Part shown: piece by piece, positions 1 to 13,079 of the stretch
Layout: every line of letters starts with the position of its first letter
How positions within the stretch are numbered: position 1 is the stretch's first letter
Assembly: GCA_024704765.1 (NCBI GenBank)
Contig: JAKMXF010000122.1
Span: 124,001 to 188,000 of the forward strand
DNA: 64,000 nt
Source: Oopsacas minuta
Taxonomy: Eukaryota > Porifera > Hexactinellida > Lyssacinosida > Leucopsacidae
Direction: 5' to 3'
The notes under the pieces: generated by a model
What the model was told of the DNA's origin: nothing
Database searches by the model: none
What the model saw: the letters and a program-made list of their open reading frames with translations, nothing else
Program-made: the position numbers and the translations under genes

Positions 1-948
1 CTTTGTGAGTGTACTACATCTATCTTACTACAGTGGATGCCGGTGATAAGACTACCTATTATAAATACTTCATTTATACTGATTTGGATGTCGGAACAAT
101 ATAATGGAATTCTGTTCACATGTTTACTGCTGTTTATGTCAATTCTACAAACTTACTAGTAATATGAACCAATTAGACTATCACTTTAAGTTTGTTCTTA
201 TACCCGGAATAATTTTTGCAATCATTTTTCCATTAACATGTTTTTATATGCGCCATGTTCTTATAACCGGAATGGAATGTTCATATATCCTGTAAAATTC
301 CATGGATTAAATCCAAAGTTTCAGTCAATCAATTTAAGGTTCATATAACTGGTTTTATTATATTCGGAATCTACTGTAAAGTCACATGATCATACAAGAA
401 TTACCCTGTGTAATTTTTGATGTTGTTTTCATTAATTTGTGTTTCAATTCTCGGCTGTGTTACTACTAAGCAGTAGCGTAGAACCGTTTCAGTATCGACC
501 CAATATCTAGACTATTTTTTATTATTTGAATGCCAGAAAACTACATTCACTAATATTTTGTTGGAAATGACATGGGTAACTATAGGGCAATAATACAATC
601 AACATCCGGTAACTCAAACATTCGTTTCCTGAACGAATGTTCACTTCCCTTAGTTGTACTCCTAATACTTATCGCATCTATTACTTCGAAAATTCGATTT
701 TTCGAATTGATTTTCAAGGTTCAGGCTTCCATATTAACTCTATAGTATATCAATTTAATTTTGTATATTTCACTTTTGAAAAGATCCCAAAAATGTTATT
801 ATTCGGGTAATTTGAGCTCTTTATCATTTGAAAGGTTGTCGAATGGTATAAAGCGCTCTTCTGATACTACATGACCATAAGAGCCGAGATATTTAATTTG
901 GGTAGATTTCTTAGTAAAACTCTAACGAATTTGTCAATATTCCGGCAC
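1..948. other. AT-rich non-coding DNA, nothing recognised
   Basis: Only short ORFs without family motifs or codon bias occur here. I see no RNA gene, transposase motif or paired terminal inverted repeats. If the host-gene model is right, this is upstream intron or flanking DNA. Confidence 0.5.
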
Positions 949-1244
949 CAGTGGCGTAGCCTGGTATTTTACGGTGGTGCACTGCAGTGGGAGTAGTGGT
1001 GAATTGAATTGGACAACTAAGTAATTATTTGTCACCGAGCTCTACAAATTCATTTATTTTACCGTAGATTGTTTCAAATCTGAAACCATTAAAGATTAAA
1101 TTTATTGTATATGCGGTACCATTTTGCTGTTTTCTCCCTACATTAGTCTAAAAAAGTGGAAATGATCCACACCATACAAGGTGGTGCGTAGGACTTTCTC
1201 TGTGGTGCTGTACACCACCCCGCATCGCCTTGGCTACGCTTCTG
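949..1244. mobile_element. hAT-type MITE, 296 bp, with 8-bp target duplication
   Basis: The ends are inverted copies: the left reads CAGTGGCGTAGCC and the right, reverse complemented, reads CAGAAGCGTAGCC. Inside each end there is a further inverted GGTGGTG block. Flanking 8-mers tccggcac (941-948) and tccagcac (1245-1252) match at 7 of 8 positions, as expected for a hAT target-site duplication. There is no coding capacity, so it is a non-autonomous element. A single related end (GGATACGCCACTG) occurs at 49168-49180. Confidence 0.75.
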
Positions 1245-1978
1245 TCCAGCACCTTTGGGATTTTTCTTATCTCTATCGATTGATTGACACTATATCTTGT
1301 TCATCATATCTAGTTGTTTTTAGTTACGCATCAACCCTCTAAATTCTTATCTAACACGTTTTTCTGAGCTTCCTCTACTCCACTACGCTGATGCAAATCC
1401 ACATAGTGGTATAAGGAGATTGTTGTATGACCACATTTGAATTATTATAGAAAGTGTACTGTTCAAGTCTTTTCGTCACGATTAAGTTCATCTCTTTATG
1501 TAAATTGTATATTAATCACATAGTTTCTATTATTACATTCTTTTGAATGAGTTGAGTGAGTCTCGTGAATCAATTTCTATTGACGCGAAAGGTTGTATGG
1601 AGCATGGGTTTATCCAGGAATGTATAGTGGTGTATTTTTTATTTCAGGAATCTCCTAAAGTGGGACTTTTTTACATGGTAGAACATTTATCCTGTACCAA
1701 TTTGATTCTCACGTCAGCACTTTGGGTTCTACTTTTCTACTGAACTGGCAATTTAATTTCCCGCCAGAACCTAGATAAACCCCTGGTATGGAGATGCTAT
1801 TAGATCTCTTCTGAAATTTGTATTTGGCAACTTAGAATTTTTTTATACGGACTAATCAGCACAGTTCTCAGTAACTTTATGTTATTACTTATATCTGCTC
1901 TTGTTAGTGTATTTGAACTTTGTAATTATTGTGAATATGCTTATATTTGGCATAGACTCATTTTTCCTTTCCATTTAG
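1245..1978. other. AT-rich intronic or flanking DNA before exon 1
   Basis: No gene seen. An ORF at 1543-1743 has no recognisable motif and probably is chance. The stretch ends in a pyrimidine-rich tract and AG (1977-1978) that serves as the splice acceptor of the following exon. Confidence 0.4.
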
Positions 1979-2457
1979 AATTCAGATCTCCCAGCGCCTT
2001 CGCCAGCTACAAAAATGTGCGGTCATATGGACATGAACATTTCTTCCTCTCCTAATCAACGTTCAGTTTCTACAAATGATTCAAGTGGAAGCTCGAACTC
2101 TAGTTTTAATTCAAATTCAAGTCAGTTTATGTATTCTACTTGTTCTTCAAATTTTGATACTGCATGCATTGACTGTTCGACTTCATTTGGAAAATTCAGA
2201 CGAAATTCTTGTAATTCCTCTGTCGTTATTCAGAAGATGCAAAATGATTTTTGTTTCAGGCATAATTTGCGTCCGAATTCCATTGCATTTCCGCTTGTTC
2301 AACCAACTTTTTCAACTGTAAACCTTCCTACTTGTGATGATTGTTCTATCCGCCATTCAATTGCTGCTATGCCAAATCACAATAAGGAATATTCTCAAGG
2401 TTCTATTGGTAATACAGATTTATCTATCGCTACTCATTCAAGACACTTTGCTGATAA
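1979..2457 (+). CDS. Exon 1 (of those visible) of an unrecognised host gene; Ser/Asn-rich
   Basis: This is a 479-nt open segment bounded by a good acceptor (tttttcctttccatttag) and a consensus donor GTAAGT at 2458. It reads in phase 0 from its first base and ends after two bases of a codon (AA), which pairs with the one-base start of the 4199 exon. The product is low in complexity, rich in Ser, Asn and Thr (for example SSGSSNSSFNSNSS), with scattered Cys and His and no domain I know. It is probably a disordered part of a larger protein. The true first exon is not identified and may lie outside the window. Exon status is inferred from splice signals, open frame and phase match, not from transcripts. 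Confidence 0.6.
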
Positions 2458-2522
2458 GTAAGTATTTGCTAATTATCCAATGAACATGAGCATAATTACA
2501 CATCTTTTGTTGTATGCTAGAC

Positions 2523-2570
2523 CAGTGGTACTCAAACTGTGGTCCGTGGTCCAGTACTTTTCTGAGAGCA
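2523..2570 (+). mobile_element. Solo hAT terminal sequence
   Basis: The stretch begins CAGTGGTACTCAAACTGTGG and continues with repeated GGTCC, typical of Charlie-like hAT ends. No matching right end with an 8-bp duplication was found. It lies about 0.6 kb upstream of the ZBED5-like relic and could be the 5' end of that element. Confidence 0.4.
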
Positions 2571-3104
2571 AATTGCAACCTGTCCACGAGAAATTTTCAT
2601 ATTTGACATGTTATAATTAAAATCCTTAGCCTTAGTCTTCGTGAAACTTAATTAGTACAGTTAACATGGACCATAATTTCTACGATACTTGAGAATTTCC
2701 CTGCATTCAGCCATAAATTAACTAGAAGCACTTATTCTATTTCTATAATTCTATGTATAATTTTATCAATCTGACGAACAATATCCAATGAGTGACAAAG
2801 GCAAACACTGATTTACTAGCAACATTCGCTAGTGTTTCAATTGCATAATGTTATAAATATATAGTAGATTATTTCTTGGATATTATCTATTTTTGGATTC
2901 GTGTAAATTTCTTATGGCCAAACTAATACGAGAACATTTCGGTACATTTCTATCCAAGTATAGGATGAGTGATCCTCCTTTTACAAATGATCGTGACATA
3001 TCGGAATTTGATGAGGATGATGTAATTCAAAAGCATCAAGCAAAAGTCTTTCCTGGGATTCACCAGTAAATAAGACTCTTCTTATATCCTATTCGGTTAT
3101 ATTT

Positions 3105-3603
3105 CGATATGTAGTGATGGATTTCAAAAGCCTCAGTTTTTGTGAGGTTTGTTTAATGAGGCATTGCAACATTCAAAAGTCAGGAGACATCTACAAACGA
3201 AACAAAAAATCTGATCTCAATTCCGGTAGAGTTTTTCGAAAGAAAAAGCGACAAACTCCAAGGCCGCCATAAACAAATGTATGTTTTATCTCACTCTAAT
3301 TTTCTGCATTATGAGCTTCATACAAGGTATCTCTTTGTATTTCAAAAGCATAGAAACCTTTCATAATTGGCGAATACTTTTTGTAGCATTTATTGGAGAT
3401 GTATGCCAAGAAATTTTGGAAAGGTAACTGTCCGTGTCCAACTCTCAAACGACTCTGTGGCTAGAAGAATCGGCTTATCATGCTGTACATCTGCAAGTTT
3501 TCAACATCTCACCGTCAACCATAGCCTCGATTTAATGACCTTACTACAGGTGTACATACCCAAAGAGTTGAGAGTACATGGGGTGGAGCGGAGAAACGGC
3601 TGA
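3105..3603 (+). pseudogene. ZBED5/FAM200-like hAT transposase 5' relic
   Basis: Broken reading frames contain pieces that resemble the N-terminal BED-finger region and the following linker of ZBED5/FAM200-type hAT transposases: LFNEALQHSKVRRHLQTK (like the finger's final Lys/His segment), then VQLSNDSVARRIG in the frame 3367-3603, which matches the family's conserved LSN-T-RRI motif. Stops and frameshifts separate the pieces and no DDE catalytic part remains. Together with the hAT-like end at 2523 this suggests an old, decayed element inside intron 1 of the host gene. The family assignment rests on memory of the motif pattern and is moderately supported. Confidence 0.45.
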
Positions 3604-4198
3604 GGAATTTATTGCTACTAATCCTATACTTTTAGATACTTATTTTGAAGTTTGTTGGCTGAAATCATACGGATGAGTTAGTTTCTCCAACCTAATCATG
3701 GAAATTTAGAAGCAATATCCAGTTGTCTAATTGTTGTTTTGATAGTTATCAGTTACCTGTAATTAGCACCATACTCTGCATTTTGGTGTTTCTTTTATGG
3801 CAGTATTTATTTTATAGTAGATTTATAGTTAAAGTACTGTATAGAAGCTTAATACTAATTATTTACTCCAAATAAAACTACTACCCATAGCATTATATCC
3901 TGAGCATTAAAGGAGCGTGCTTCTCTTATGATTCAGGAACTGATGGTGGAGCAGTGCTCCATTTTTGAGAAGCGCACACTAACAATTGAAAAATTTCATC
4001 GTTATTCTGCATATAATTTAGTATTCTTGCCATAAAAGTGTATGCTGGGACACTTTGTAATAATCATAATTCATTTAAATGATTGATGTTGCAATTTTAG
4101 CAATTTTTCCTGAATGTACAATATTTAAATTTATCCTAATTACTTAGGATACAAATCTATGTATTAATCTCAACTGGTATTCGTTTTCCTCTCTCCAG

Positions 4199-4266
4199 GA
4201 AAGGATTTACGCTATGCAATTTTGAAATTGTCGCGAAACTATGTATTTATCCGGTTCATCAAGGAA
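4199..4266 (+). CDS. Exon 2 of the unrecognised host gene (68 nt)
   Basis: The acceptor is very strong (ttcgttttcctctctccag) and the donor is consensus GTAAGT at 4267. The exon takes one base to finish the codon left open by exon 1, then gives 22 codons without a stop (KGFTLCNFEIVAKLCIYPVH and on), and leaves one base that fits the two-base start of the exon at 46666. The peptide is hydrophobic and ordered compared with the Ser-rich exons around it. No family recognised. The following intron would be 42.4 kb. Confidence 0.55.
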
Positions 4267-4450
4267 GTAAGTATAATTCATTAAACTATATCGAATATGC
4301 TCAATCCGATTATAACACTTTGATTTATTAAGATTAAGTTAACAAATTTCAAATTCGTAATAGATTCACACTTCCCACAGCTATAATGGGGTAATCAAAT
4401 ACTTTGGGAGACATTAAGTAGGCAGATTTAAAGATTATGGCAGATCATGT

Positions 4451-4650
4451 TTGCTACGGTTAAGATTATGAGTTTATGTACTCAAGTGTCGTATGGCCCG
4501 AGTGTGGATACGAAGTGTTCGCAACCGTGTTGCGCGAGCAAACGAAGCGAGCTCCATTTTTTCTGGAGCGAGTCCCGGAGTCTAATTTTCTGAGTAAGGA
4601 GCTGAGGTGGAAGCGCAAGCGAGATGCGCTCCAAAAAATGAGGAGCGCTT
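4451..4650. repeat. Dispersed repeat with hairpin-rich GC segment
   Basis: Bases 4451-4529 are closely similar to 50861-50946: both carry TAAGATTATGAGTTTATGTA, then GAGTGTGGA and TACGAAGTGTTCGCAACCG. The copy here continues into a GC-richer tract with repeated GAGCG and GCTCC motifs (4530-4650) that can pair with each other (GGAGCG against GCGCTCC). A weaker relative (CACGAAGTGTTAGAAAGCGC) sits at 40638-40657. It is probably the end of an unclassified interspersed element. Confidence 0.45.
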
Positions 4651-7600
4651 AATATTCTCATAATGTCCAGGCATGAGGACAAGTGTGAAGGTAGCTGTAT
4701 ATTCGGCCAGCAGTACTTCAAACATTAATTTTACTAACTTACCATGGTCAGAATGTAAATATTTTTGGACCATTCGAAAGAAGAGATACAGACGTTCCTG
4801 AAAAGAATTAAATTTTATTATCATATATTTTCTAATCGAAATTGGTGCACCTAACCAGCAATAATTCACATATGAATTTAGTAAACTTAGACAAATTAAT
4901 TTTTCCTTAAATCATGGGCATCTATTCCTGCTATATTGGCGTTTGTGTGTTTCAAATATTATGTTAAAATATTTAGCAATTTTGAGAAATTTAGGTTTGA
5001 AACTGGTTTGTTTGAATTGATTCTTATTAGATTTTACTAAGTATACAAAATTACTGAAACTGTCTAATCCATTCTAACTATAAACGCTTATAGATTACTG
5101 CAATTTTAGCTTTTTGCTCTCAGTAGACTCATTATATAAATTACTCAATGAGTTATAGAATGAACGAGTAATTTCAATCATGTCATAGCATTTAGTTTCA
5201 AAGTAGATCAAATATGATCAATCTTTGAAATGTTGGTAGAAGTGAATAATCAAATTTTTTGATTATATATCCTTGCATAGTCTTGATTTGTGTAGTGTTA
5301 CGAGTTTATGTATTTTTAGTTGCTGTGTACCTCTCAAGTATCAATCGATAGAGGAGTGTTGGAAGTTTTAGGCAATAGATATATAATTATTTACCTTTTA
5401 CTCACTGTTTTTTGTTCATATTAGGTATGTATACAACTTAATTCGAAATTACTGCTAAAATTCTGAATTTGACTCTGAATTTCCTATCCTATATTTAGGA
5501 GACATTGACGTTAATGTAAATCAAATTTTATTCGAAAATTACTGCCAACTCGCTGAGCTATCAGATGAGCTAAAATGAATAATGCGAATGTATTTTGATG
5601 TGAACAAAGTTTCTCGCAATTTCTCGTATCATTCAGGATATTACACGCATGACAGACTATCTAATAAAACTATTCTATAAATATTTGTTCACCGAAGTTC
5701 AGCGAAACCAAAATATTACCAACATTCCATTCTTCTTGTGGTTACTATGGTATGTCAAGTTAATATGTTTCTATGTTGATCTATGCTAGACTCATCTATT
5801 ATTCACGAGTCCACTTTCATTCTCAAAGCCAGTTAACACGAGTTCGTCAATTTGTGGATTCAAGAAATTCATTAGGGTAGTGACACTTTCAATGTTCTCT
5901 TTTCAAGAGCAATGCGATTGACTTGCTTGAGAATCTAGAATTTGGGTATTGATTTGACCAGATAATATTTCCTTGACAACTTTCAATTCAAGAGGAGAAA
6001 CCAACAACAACAGAAATGTGAACGATAACGAGCTGTTTGAGATCTAAGATTAGACACACTGTGACTTTCCGACCCATCTACTCCATGTTTAACCATAAAA
6101 TTGAGCGAGTATATCAGGAACTCTTCAATAGATTGTATCGAGTGTGTGATGATACGTATGAAGAGGTTTACTGTGTGGTCAATTTAGTTAACTATTACTC
6201 CAATCGGAATTGATAGTAGTGACGGGTAAATTGGAATAGAGGTTTTAGAGTTGTACAAAATCATGTATTTTAGACCCACTGGCTAAAAAAAATATAATAT
6301 CAGATCAATATACTGAATGATGCTGATATCTTCTGAACAAGCTAATTGAGATAACGCGTAGATAATACCTGTACTCTCGAGGCGTACACGTTTAGAATCT
6401 GATTTTTTCAAATCTTATAGGGATTTCTGGTTAGGGATATTCGGAATAACTACCGACAGAGCAGCTGGGGCTGGAGCTTAAGTACTTATAATATAATCCT
6501 GACGCTCAAGAACTATTTGTTCGAGATTATTTTCGGACAGATCGCGATGCATTCCTTCTCTAAGCCGAGTGCACCTCAAATGGAGGTCCTTCACACCTTG
6601 TGAGAATGTTGGTAATTCTGACTCGGTTCCAAGTTTTTCTCCTATTTCTTCTTGCCTTATTGCCATACACTTTAGCATTTCGATGGCACTGTTTGGTATC
6701 CAGAAATATTTCATTTACTTCATCAAGTATAAGTTACATTTTACAGCTTTGTATGTCATTAATTATGTGAAATAATTTATATACACTAATTTGGTTTTAA
6801 CATGTATATATTTTTGTAGTTGACATAATATCACATTCCTAGAGTGGCGATATATGGCACCATGAATGTTCCCTACGGACCTACTGTGGGTGACCAGGTT
6901 TGGCAAGGCAAGTCCGTTTATTCGAAGTCTAGCTTTGGACTTTGGAATATTTAGTTCTACCTATTTTCCGCTTGAATTCCTTGTATTTTCAGAGTCCTGT
7001 CGATCCGTACATATATAAGGAGTCAACCTAGGATAAATTGCGACAAAAGTGAATCATAATTTTTCTTGTAGTTTAGAGGAAACAAGTTATGGCCCAAAAT
7101 ATTTGTGGTACTTTTAGATTTATCTTAAATGTGCAACCTTTGGCTACATTTTGAAGATATTAACATCGTTTGGTTAGCTATCTATCCTCTAAATGATTTT
7201 ATACAAGATTTTCCATGATCGTCGCCGTGGCCTATTATTTTATTAGTTTTTCACGTCTTTCTTCACTACATAATGTCATTCTCTGTTTTACTGGAAATTA
7301 TTGCGATAATTTCACTTAACCAAGCTGTATGTTAAAACCATAAAGAATTAATTGTTTCACACTGTTAGAATGATTAATTATTGAAATATACCTCGTTCTG
7401 TTGATGAATTATCTAATGTATATTCATTGGGACAGGGACTCACAACAGTTTAAAAGATTGCAAAAAGTTCCCGTGAACTAACATTGGATAAGCCATCATT
7501 ATAACGAGGTTATATATGGAATTTGTCATGGTGTGTAGTTACCAGACCTTTTAATTTAACACATTTTTATTACATACAGATATTTCACTTGTGTAAATAC

Positions 7601-8280
7601 AGTGATTTACATCTATTTGGCTATTTATTCAAAGATTATTACAAAACAGACGGTTAATCATGTATATGTAAGAACTATGTGCCAAACTAAATTAAGATAT
7701 TTAGGCCGGGGTGACGATCCCATAAATATTTTTGAAAGGTCATATCGGTGGTTGATATGTATAAAACTAGACTCAGTTAGCCAGACTGCGCTGAAATCTT
7801 CAAGCCCAAGTAAGGGTCAAGTTACGATCTTCGTCAACACGTCAAACTCTTTATGATAATTAATTTGTTTTATCCATGCGATTTTACCAAACTTATAGTA
7901 GTTGATCAATTTACAGGAGAAATAATTCTATGTAGCACTAAATACTTTTCAGACCCTTGTCACTATTCGAAAATTTGCGAGAGGGGAGTTCATACTCGAT
8001 AAACTCTACATCTTTAAGTTGCTGAGATTTACTATACACAACTGACAAGACGCACCTCCAGCTCCACCTAATATGCCTTATATTCTTCTATCAAACATTT
8101 CCTTGACTAACCTCTACTCCATTATCTACAAGAAATTTTAGTTCTGCATTGATCAATTTCTTCGTTTACTACTTAGGATATTCAAAAAGTTCTCATCTTT
8201 GTTAAATATCTTGACACTACAACAACTTACTAATCAAATTTCTACATAAAATTTTCGAAATACTCCCCTCTAATCTTTGC
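4651..8280. other. AT-rich intron DNA, no clear gene
   Basis: I see no transposase motifs, RNA genes or paired inverted repeats in this 3.6 kb. The one ORF with coding-like composition is on the minus strand at 6478-6714 (about 78 codons; charged, with QEEIGEKLGTESELP). I could not assign it. A second frame over the same bases is also open, so it may be chance. Confidence 0.4.
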
Positions 8281-9310
8281 ATAGTTGGAGCCTTTCAATC
8301 CACTTCGAAAATGTTTTTGTATACTTGTCTCTGTCCACTGAATTGAAGTGTTGGTACTTGTCGGGTATGAAATAGCCGTCCTCCGGGATGTTTTTTCAGT
8401 TCAGGAAATAGCCAGACATCACAAGGCGATAGATTTGAGGTATAGGGAGGATGTTCTATCGTTTCAAACCCGATATCCTCAATAACTTCCGAACGCGTTT
8501 GGAACATGAGATCTGGCATTATCGTGGATCAGTTTGATTCCTCGTGTTCTTGTACTCGGACTTCGCATTTTATAGGCTCTCTCGACTTCTCCCAGACATT
8601 TATCTGCGTAAAATTCTCCTTTGAGTTGTTCTCCTTTAGACACAGGTATTTGAACCACTGGCCCATAGGCATCAAGAAATATGCTGTAGAGAACTTTATA
8701 GCCTCGGCAGTCGGACGTGACTTTTCAGGTGGATAATAACCATTTGTGAGCCAAGATTTGCTTTGTTCCTTACGCAGAGGTTCATAAAATTTAATCCAAC
8801 TTGCGCCACCAGTAACGATTTCATATAATCTTCGAGAATCACAATCTCTTTATTTTATAAGCAATTTTTCGCGCAAGAAACCCTCTTCTCCTCTGCCCCT
8901 TTGTGACGATTTTTGGTATCCATCGCGCTGAAATCTTTTGATATTCGAGTAATCGTGTAGAATTGTATGAACACTTCGCGACGAGAGATCTTGGATTAGG
9001 GCAATCTCTTCAACACTCAAATGGGGGTCAGTATCCAATAGTTCCAGAATTTGAGAGGCAATTTCAGGGGTTGTAGCGGAAATTGGTCTTCCGGTCCAAG
9101 GGACATCCTCAATGCTGTCCCTACCGTCCTTTAATTTACGTTCTCATTCCAGTATAATGGGGATACGCTAGAGCTTCCCTATGATAAACGGTACCGAGAA
9201 CCTCATGTATCCAGAGTGGTTTGTCGCCGAGTACGGTACGAATCTTTGTGTAAGCTCGTTGTTCGGTTTTGCTTGATATGTGTTTTGAAGTCACGAAAAG
9301 TTGACTCTCC
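8281..9310 (-). pseudogene. Mariner transposase relic (DD34D type)
   Basis: Read on the minus strand, the decayed frames recover mariner landmarks in order. An N-terminal helix-turn-helix segment comes first (SVEEIALIQDLSSRSVHTIL, 8850-9038), then the second catalytic Asp as IHDNARSHVP, and finally HPPYTSNLSPCDVWLFPELK, where canonical mariners have YSPDLAPCDFWLF with the third Asp. Many stops and frameshifts separate these blocks. The N-terminal part (KIRTVLGDKPLWIHE) resembles the mariner at 13495, so it is probably an older relative. No convincing terminal inverted repeats remain. Confidence 0.75.
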
Positions 9311-9499
9311 AATAGGTAAAATTAAAAGTAGGATAGATCAAGATATATAATTGCTAGAGTGAATTCGTCAACAGCATTAAATAGGTAATCGATAGGACTA
9401 TTAGGATATAGTATGCATCTCCTGTAATTGAGTAGAGTTTGCTGCTATAAACTAAAGACATTTGAATGCCCCAGTACTTAACATTCTCCATATTTCCTT

Positions 9500-10480
9500 A
9501 TGCGAAATTCATGCAACTGGGTGGATAACAAAGGGCAAATTTGTAGATTAATTTTCAAAATTTCGGTTCCTGGTTTATCTACAAGTGTTTGAACTTTCAA
9601 CGCAAAGTCACAAATAATTTTGTTGCAAGATTTAGACTGTATCTGATTGTATACCCTATGACTCCTGAACTATCGAGGCTATCGGTTAGCTGAATGGTAA
9701 TTAGAAATTGAGATTCTTCCAAGGGAAGAAGCAATTGTATGGGTCGTTCAGCTGTTTGGGTACCAACTTTGAATATGGTATGCCTGAGCCCTTTGATTTT
9801 CCCAGTTCATTATGGATTACCTTGATCTCGTTGGCAGAGTAAATTTCATTCTTGCGTGCTGCTACACTCTCGTAACCTCGAAACCTTAGCTATTCAGCTT
9901 GCAAATACGATATAAATCTGTGTATTTTCGTTTTCCGAATTCAAGTGAATCCAAAATAAATTCTGCTTTTGCTAAAGGCAACAATGGATTTGTTACAAGT
10001 ATTTCCACATATACTTCGCGACAAAATATCGCTGCGTTCCTGCCATAAACTTCGTCACTAATCAACTGGAATGCACTAGCTGCAATTGTTTTCTGGCCTG
10101 TATTTTCCGTATTAGCTAGGAAAGATATGTGCTCAAATAGTACAGACAGGCGTGATCTTACTGAAAGAGAAGTAGCTCTAATATAGCCTTCTTGTTTTGA
10201 TTTCAACAGATTCGTCGAAACTAGCATAATCAAATTCATAAGACTTCAGTTTTTTAGAAATTCAATATACTTTCTCCTGAACCACATGCCCTCCCAAACA
10301 ATAAGATTATTTCGCTTCACAAATGTCCGGCGCATACCAGCGAGTTCAAGGAAGTTATGATCATAACCACGAAGTCAAATTCTGACCGATCAAATAATTT
10401 AAGGATTTCACGAGATGCCTTTTTATAATTCTTGTCAAATTTTGAGGATATTCTTGCTCCCAGATTGTTCTTCATGAGGC
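9500..10480 (-). pseudogene. Unrecognised frameshifted coding relic
   Basis: The minus strand holds several adjoining open segments with a normal amino-acid balance. The longest is 9886-10239 (117 codons, with ANTENTGQKTIAASAFQLI and GKRKYTDLYRICK). Upstream open segments at about 10240-10480 and downstream ones to about 9500 lie in other frames. The pattern is that of one protein broken by indels. I recognise no catalytic motif. It could be a retrocopy of a host gene, part of a transposon, or an old viral insertion, and I cannot choose among these by eye. Confidence 0.4.
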
Positions 10481-13068
10481 TACAATTTTATAGAATTATT
10501 ACAAATTTAATTTCAATAGAACAAATTTCTTAATTATGCTCTAATAATAGAGAATATATGTCCTAGCTAGGCGTATTGCACAAGTGGTTACAGTAATGAC
10601 AATTCTATATCTATCTAATTCAAATTAATACCTAATTGTGGTTTATTATTCATTACATTCAGGTTATATTATTTCCAAGAACATTGTTACATACTTAAGT
10701 GTCTAATACTTGCCACATATCCACTAATTCAAATGAAGCTATAACCAAAATCTATTTATTCCAATTACAATGCCACATTCAGAAGATAATATATCTGAAG
10801 ACCGATAAGTGTATATTTATATACATCAATATTCTAAAGATTTGGATAGTGCATGAATATGATATTCGTTTTTGGAAATAACTTTATCTATGGCATTAGA
10901 CGATTCTAAATTAAAGGATCTGCGTTCCCCGTTCCGATTCTAAATTCTAAAGTATCTATGATATGATAACGATCCAATTTACGATCCTCTAATTGATCCA
11001 TTTTCGAAATACAGTCGAATAGTTGGAATACTATGGCTGGACCTTTCCACTATAAGTTATGATATAAATATCTATCTACTCACCATGGGGTTAATTTCCA
11101 CCTTATATAGTGCCACTTTTATAAATTTAATTAATATACGTACTTACTATGATGCCAGCCCCTGAAAAATTGTTCATTAAATACTTATCCGAACTTCTCT
11201 AAAAAATGTGAAGAGACACTGATATAGTATACAGGGCTAGCTTTTTACACTAATCTATGAAAAATCTGTCTAGACAAGTCGAAGTACCTGTTACGAGATA
11301 TTTGAGCATGGAATGTTGTCTATAGATAAGTCACGAATTTTGCCGGCACAGTTTTGTGGACCAAAATTGGTCCTGGAACACTTTTGATTCGGTTCAATTT
11401 CAGCGTGACAGTCATAACAGATTGTAATTTATGAGTCATAATCCTTCAAACCTTCGAACAACTAAATATTGAATATTTAACAAGCGAATAGGCTAAGAGA
11501 GTTGAAATGCGCAAGTGAGGTATGGAAATTCATTTATTGTTTTAGACAGCCTATACTTATAAGAATATTACTAAATATTGAATTTAACTATCTTCGTAAT
11601 TATAGTATACCCCCCTGCCCCACTTTTTCGAATGGATATCTGCGATTGGAACATATGTACATCTTACATTATTTATCATTTGAGAATCCAAAAGTTAGAA
11701 CAATTGATAAGTGGGAGAAACAGGTTTCGACTGTGTGTTTTTATTCTATTCGCCCTTTGGATTGTGAATCATTAAGCTAATTTAATACAAATATAGAAGT
11801 ATAGGTTGAATTGAGAGTTTTGAGTTAATAATTACATGTGCAGGGGATTCAGTCTTAAGTTGACAATATAGCACTATCACTTGTATATTTGGATGGATCG
11901 GAATCTTTTCAGAAAATCATCAATCCTATCGCAATCACTATCCTACTATTTCATCGGATCGACGATCCTCCCCCGGTCCTCTAAAATGATCTAGTTCTGG
12001 ATCGTAATATCTTTGATCGATAGATCCTAATCCCTTAATAGTAGGATATGATAACAGTGTATCATCCAGACATTTAGGCAAGGGAGGCAAAGTAGAGTTT
12101 GGGAATGTGAATCTTAATAACTTCAATTATGATCAATGTATTTTTCAAATCTCAAGAGGGAGCAAATGCCCTCCCCACCCCCCCAATGAAACCTTGGGTA
12201 AAATAGATGAATATTGATCAAATTTTGATAAATATCATTAAATATAGATGAATATTGATGAAAAAATGGATCAATTTCTCGATAGCGGAAATCGATTGGA
12301 TTAAGGAATACATGGATTGCTCAAAATATGTTAGAATGGATTGGATTAGATTGCATTGGCTTCCCAAATTACAAAGTCAAACTATATGAATAGTCTAGTA
12401 TAATGGTTCTCAAACTTTTTCATACTGTGGACCAGCAGTCTCTTTGTCAAAATTTGACGGACAGCGATTATGTTCCCACTATTTCAACCATTGTACAAAT
12501 ATACATTGAATTTCATGCAATTATATTTAACATTTCTGAATTCTAATTAATATGAACTGTGTGGCTCCCTCGAGTTTACTAGGTTTTACAAAATTGAAGT
12601 TACATTTCAAGGATAGTTATATACTTTATATATAGCCAGAAATATGTAATATGCATAGGTATACTACCATATGCCTACAGTTAATCACAGAATAAATATT
12701 TGAATTTTAACAGATGTGTACAAGATAGCGAAATGTGAAACTCGCACCGGAAACAAATCTGAAAATTGAAATGATGATAAGTTCCAGAATTAATATTTTC
12801 CTCATGATAAAATTTGGTAAATTTTGAAGAAATATGCATAATAACTTAGAGCATAATTAAATTTATAGTATCACGGAGTTGTCCTCAATAGAAAATTCGG
12901 ATATTGTCCTGTTATAACCTGCCAAAGATAAGGCCTGATCACTACTATTGACAATAAGTAAAAAGAAATTGATATATTTTGATGGGCAATTCGATAATCT
13001 GAAAATGGTATATTTTTACCCGAATATAAGTATTATTGATGTAACAATTCACCAAAACCACATCACTG
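10481..13068. other. AT-rich intron DNA with GATC-rich patches
   Basis: No gene recognised. Two patches (10910-11010 and 11880-12060) and the stretch to 12360 are unusually rich in GATC/GGATC words, and 12220-12360 shows loose repeats of ATAGATGAATATTGAT and ATGGATTGGATTAGATTG. Around 12404-12450 a hAT-like end (ATGGTTCTCAAACTTTTTCA then GGACCAG) is visible without a partner. Confidence 0.4.
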
Positions 13069-13079
13069 AGAGTTTTCAG

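Noticed and set aside
5770-5800. Sequence tatgctagac matching the 8 bases before the hAT end at 2523, as a possible target duplication
   Set aside because: No hAT right end precedes it, so the match is probably chance.
6478-6714. Minus-strand ORF with charged, coding-like peptide
   Set aside because: No family recognised, no splice signals in phase, and another frame over the same bases is equally open.
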